Below are positions 43,286 through 45,694 of a DNA stretch of 45,694 nt, in pieces. The stretch lies in NCBI RefSeq assembly GCF_021043395.1, contig NZ_JAJNKE010000035.1:1-45694 (forward strand), in the 5' to 3' direction. Under the pieces are notes generated by a model. That model made no database searches. It was not told where the DNA came from and saw nothing but the letters and a program-made list of their open reading frames with translations. The translations under genes were made by a program, and so were the position numbers. This DNA is from Clostridium guangxiense. GTDB lineage: Bacteria > Bacillota > Clostridia > Clostridiales > Clostridiaceae. Within the stretch, counting starts at the first letter, position 1. Each line of letters opens with the position of its first letter.

Positions 43286-44488
43286 ATGTTTTGTACAAAG
43301 TGTGGTAATAAGTTGAAAGATGGAGCAAAATTTTGTGACAAGTGCGGGACTCCAGTACAATTAAAAAGCGAAGTACAAGATGATAATAAAATAATAGAGC
43401 AGCATTATGAAGAAGAAAATAATGCTATAAAGAAATCTAAAAATAAAAATTCTATTATAGTTATACTAGGATGTATAGCATTTATAGTTGCAGTTATAAT
43501 CGTATATGGTGTATTTTTTGCTAAACCAGGTAGTGTATTTAGCTTTTTATCTTTTGGATCAAGTTCTTCTAGTCAGCCAGTAAAGGTTAAAAATAAAGTT
43601 AGTACAAAAAAGGTTAATAAGACTAATAATAAAAAAGTTGATACCGATAAAGAGGACAATATAAAGTTAGGTACTACATCTGGTAATCTTACAAATTGTA
43701 GTTTTGTTTTTGAAAAAAATGGCGCTATTTACTATTCTAATTTTACAAAACAGTACAAGCTTTATGAGATGAATTATGATAGCTCAAATCCAATACAATT
43801 AAACAATGACGACAGTGGATATTTTACTCAAAATGGAGATTATATATATTATACTAATGATTCAGATGGTGGTAAGATATATAGTATAAGCACAAATGGT
43901 TCTGGTAGGAAAAAAATATGTGAAGATAAGAGCTCATACCTGGAATATGCTGATGGATACATATACTATAGAAATGAAAGTGATGGAAGCCTGGTATACA
44001 AAATCAAGGAAGATGGAACAGCTAAGGAAAAGGTTTCTGGACCGTGCAATTTATTTAATATTGATTCTAATTTTTTATATTATCTTAAAGATGGTATATT
44101 AAAAAGAAAAAATTTAAAAACAGGTGATGAAATAAAGATAGGGGATACTATATCAACTATTGTTGTACAAGATAATACAGTGTATTTTACAGATAGTTCT
44201 CAAAATAAACTTTACAAGATGAAAAATGATGGCAGCAATAAAATAAAGATATGCGATGATGAATTTGGAACTTTTAATGTTAATGGAAATAAAATTTTCT
44301 ATAGAAATAGATCTGATAACAGCAAATTATACAGTATTGATTTAGACGGTAATAATAAGCAAAAAATATCAGATATACCTGTAGCACTTATAATTTCAGC
44401 TGGAGATTATGTTTATTGCAATGCTACAGACAAGACTATGTTTAAGGTAAGGAAAGATGGAACTGATGAACAATCCATAGCACAATAA
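43286..44488 (+). CDS. Zinc-ribbon single-pass protein with DUF5050 beta-propeller (third of three)
   Basis: 400 residues. The zinc ribbon Cys3/Cys6/Cys17/Cys20 (FCTKCGNKLKDGAKFCDKCG) is followed by a transmembrane helix (about 52-75) and a Lys/Asn-rich linker. The outer C-terminal 270 residues show DUF5050 propeller repeats of the form IYYxNxSDGGKIYxIxxDGSxxxKI, at least five times (for example YIYYTNDSDGGKIYSI, YIYYRNESDGSLVYKI, IFYRNRSDNSKLYSI). Such propellers often bind peptides or cell-wall material. It follows the previous gene by 25 bases and likely ends the operon; repeat B5 lies just downstream. Confidence 0.82.
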   Translation: MFCTKCGNKLKDGAKFCDKCGTPVQLKSEVQDDNKIIEQHYEEENNAIKKSKNKNSIIVILGCIAFIVAVIIVYGVFFAKPGSVFSFLSFGSSSSSQPVKVKNKVSTKKVNKTNNKKVDTDKEDNIKLGTTSGNLTNCSFVFEKNGAIYYSNFTKQYKLYEMNYDSSNPIQLNNDDSGYFTQNGDYIYYTNDSDGGKIYSISTNGSGRKKICEDKSSYLEYADGYIYYRNESDGSLVYKIKEDGTAKEKVSGPCNLFNIDSNFLYYLKDGILKRKNLKTGDEIKIGDTISTIVVQDNTVYFTDSSQNKLYKMKNDGSNKIKICDDEFGTFNVNGNKIFYRNRSDNSKLYSIDLDGNNKQKISDIPVALIISAGDYVYCNATDKTMFKVRKDGTDEQSIAQ

Positions 44489-44489
44489 T

Positions 44490-44630
44490 ACTCACATCAG
44501 TGCACAATTCACAATGAAGGATGATTTTTCTCCGCTAGCATTGTGAACTGTGCATTGAGTTAACTTCCAATTTAACAGGATAAACTTGGCACTTGTAATT
44601 TTCAGATTTCAAGTAGTCTATCCATATATA
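44490..44630. repeat. Family B repeat, copy B5 (AATTCAC-type units, short core)
   Basis: Left units AGTGCAC, AATTCAC, AATGAAG (44499-44519), a truncated core GATGATTTTTCTCCGCTA, right units GCATTGTGAACTGTGCATTG complementary to the left, then a full right end module (44559-44628, with AACTTCCAATTTAACAGG). It lies between the third zinc-ribbon gene and comB. Confidence 0.82.
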
Positions 44631-44644
44631 AGAGGGTGTGTATA

Positions 44645-45355
44645 ATGAAAATAGATATAATAATATCTGCTGATGATATAAAAAAGGACAAGGTACTTCA
44701 TAAATCTGCTGTTGTAATAGACATGCTTAGAGCTACTTCAGTAATAACTACAGCTATGAATAATGGCTGTAAAAGGGTTATTCCCGTACTTACCATAGAT
44801 GAAGCACTTGAAACAGCAAAAAATATTAAAGAGGATGTTATTCTTGGTGGAGAAAGAAAGGGCTTAAAAATAGATGGTTTCGATTTTTCTAATTCTCCAC
44901 TTGAATATAGCAGGGATGTAATAGAAAGAAAAACTCTTGTTATGACAACCACAAATGGTACTAAAGCAATAAGAGGAAGTATAGGGGCTAATAATGTACT
45001 CGTAGGTTCGGTTCTAAATGCAAGCGCAGTGGCAGAAAGGCTTATAGAACTAAAAAATGATGTTGTTATAGTAAATGCTGGTACATATGGTCAGTTTTCA
45101 ATTGATGACTTTATATGCAGTGGATACATAATAAGTTGCCTAAAGGAAATGACAGCTGTAGAGTTATCCGATGTTGCCATTACTGCAAATTATGTATATG
45201 AAAACAACAAGGATATAAAAAGTTTTGCAAAGTTTGCAAAGCACTACAAAAGAATAATGGAATTAAATCTTGAAGAGGATTTTGAATACTGCTGCAAAAA
45301 AGACATTATAAAGGTAGTGCCGGAATTTATAAATGGAGAAATAGTAATTAGATAA
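44645..45355 (+). CDS. comB: ComB-family protein (2-phosphosulfolactate phosphatase-like)
   Basis: A 236-residue protein of the ComB family (PF04029), whose archaeal members dephosphorylate 2-phosphosulfolactate in coenzyme M synthesis. Conserved acidic and glycine motifs are present: VVIDMLRATSVITTAMNNG, LGGERKGLKIDGFDFSNSP, TTNGTKAI and VNAGTYGQFSIDDFICSG. Clostridia make no coenzyme M, so the true substrate is uncertain. ATG 44645 follows AGAGGG by 8 bases; GTG 44636 overlaps that site. No other sulfolactate-pathway gene is in view. Confidence 0.88.
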   Translation: MKIDIIISADDIKKDKVLHKSAVVIDMLRATSVITTAMNNGCKRVIPVLTIDEALETAKNIKEDVILGGERKGLKIDGFDFSNSPLEYSRDVIERKTLVMTTTNGTKAIRGSIGANNVLVGSVLNASAVAERLIELKNDVVIVNAGTYGQFSIDDFICSGYIISCLKEMTAVELSDVAITANYVYENNKDIKSFAKFAKHYKRIMELNLEEDFEYCCKKDIIKVVPEFINGEIVIR

Positions 45356-45364
45356 TATAAATAT

Positions 45365-45694
45365 TGCGAACAAAATCAAGTGGAGGGTTTTAACTTCGCC
45401 CTGCTTGTTTAAAAGACTAACTTTTTCACTTACGCGAAAAGTGAAGGGTTTAACGATGCTACGCACGTTAAAGGTGAACTTTTCGTATAAATCCGAAAGT
45501 TAAGGTTATTTTTCCTCCGCTTTGCTACAGAAAAATTATAAATTTAAATTAAAGATTTTCCGTAGTAAAACGGAGGAAAATCAACATTAACTTTTTACCG
45601 AAGGTAAAACCCTTCACCTCGTATAATATAGTTGTACCCACCAATAAAGATTAGACCAAATCTACTAACGGATGTTTATAATAATATTTTTACT
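45365..45694. repeat. Family B-related hairpin block, copy B6 (reaches window end)
   Basis: The 339 bases after comB contain no gene. A hairpin at about 45433-45489 pairs CGAAAAGT with ACTTTTCG around TTTAACG/CGTTAAA. A second, larger hairpin (about 45497-45598) pairs AAAGTTAAGGTTATTTTTCC with GGAAAATCAACATTAACTTT and carries the CCTCCG/CGGAGG core seen in copies B2, B4 and B5. The trailing AAAACCCTTCACCTCG resembles the end of B4. Confidence 0.75.

Overview
The window is AT-rich, gene-dense chromosomal DNA from a spore-forming, low-GC Firmicute of the genus Clostridium. Gene content, codon usage, GGAGG-type ribosome binding sites and spore genes (a YtfJ/GerW-type protein, a Csp germination protease, the cortex hydrolase SleC) all fit. 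From memory the gene order (ribonucleotide reductase beta, asnS, proBA/proC, murI, Csp-SleC, H-NOX chemoreceptor, orphan MsmK with a PucR-type regulator) resembles the CAC32xx region of Clostridium acetobutylicum, read in reverse. That assignment is recollection, not a database result.

Layout. 1-2.2 kb: nrdB and an esterase. 2.2-2.4 kb: a gene-free stretch with a dense cluster of DnaA-box-like 9-mers. 2.5-5.9 kb: a TetR-controlled efflux operon (regulator, lipoprotein adaptor, ABC ATPase, ABC-2 permease) behind a clear promoter and palindromic operator. 6.0-8.7 kb: a YtfJ-like spore protein, a DUF815 ATPase and ogt. 8.9-10.2 kb: a methyltransferase gene preceded by fused remnants of an HD-family protein and an AraC regulator. 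10.3-14.2 kb: a membrane pyrophosphatase and asparaginyl-tRNA synthetase. 14.5-17.3 kb: decayed material (Uma2 fragment, broken tnpB) plus a YhhN membrane protein and a small unknown. 17.6-21.1 kb: proline biosynthesis, proB-proA plus an 85-residue unknown on minus, proC divergent on plus. 21.3-25.9 kb: an HD-GYP protein, murI, two small unknowns and a LexA-fold-like regulator. 26.6-31.5 kb: a double-domain Csp protease followed by its expected substrate SleC. 31.9-33.7 kb: an H-NOX chemoreceptor. 33.9-39.7 kb: two radical SAM proteins, a YkvI-like transporter, a lipoprotein and MsmK. 39.8-45.4 kb: a PucR-type regulator, a run of three zinc-ribbon membrane proteins, and comB.

The most striking non-genic feature is two families of structured, non-coding intergenic repeats that occur about twenty times. 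Family A is MITE-like (roughly 100-260 bp) with termini near GCGAAGTAACAATGCT and a long AT-rich hairpin. Family B has 65-bp-class inverted ends containing AAACTGGAA, tracts of 7-bp units (AGAGTAC or AGTTCAC types) on both arms, and a hairpin core. In both families the two arms of one copy match each other better than they match other copies, and copies sit at or within a few bases of stop codons. Several probably act as terminators and one has extended the ogt reading frame.

Functionally, the Csp-SleC pair forms a spore germination module, proB/proA/proC complete proline synthesis from glutamate, and the TetR-HlyD-ABC group is a self-contained exporter. The three zinc-ribbon membrane proteins look like a co-transcribed envelope cassette without an assigned role.
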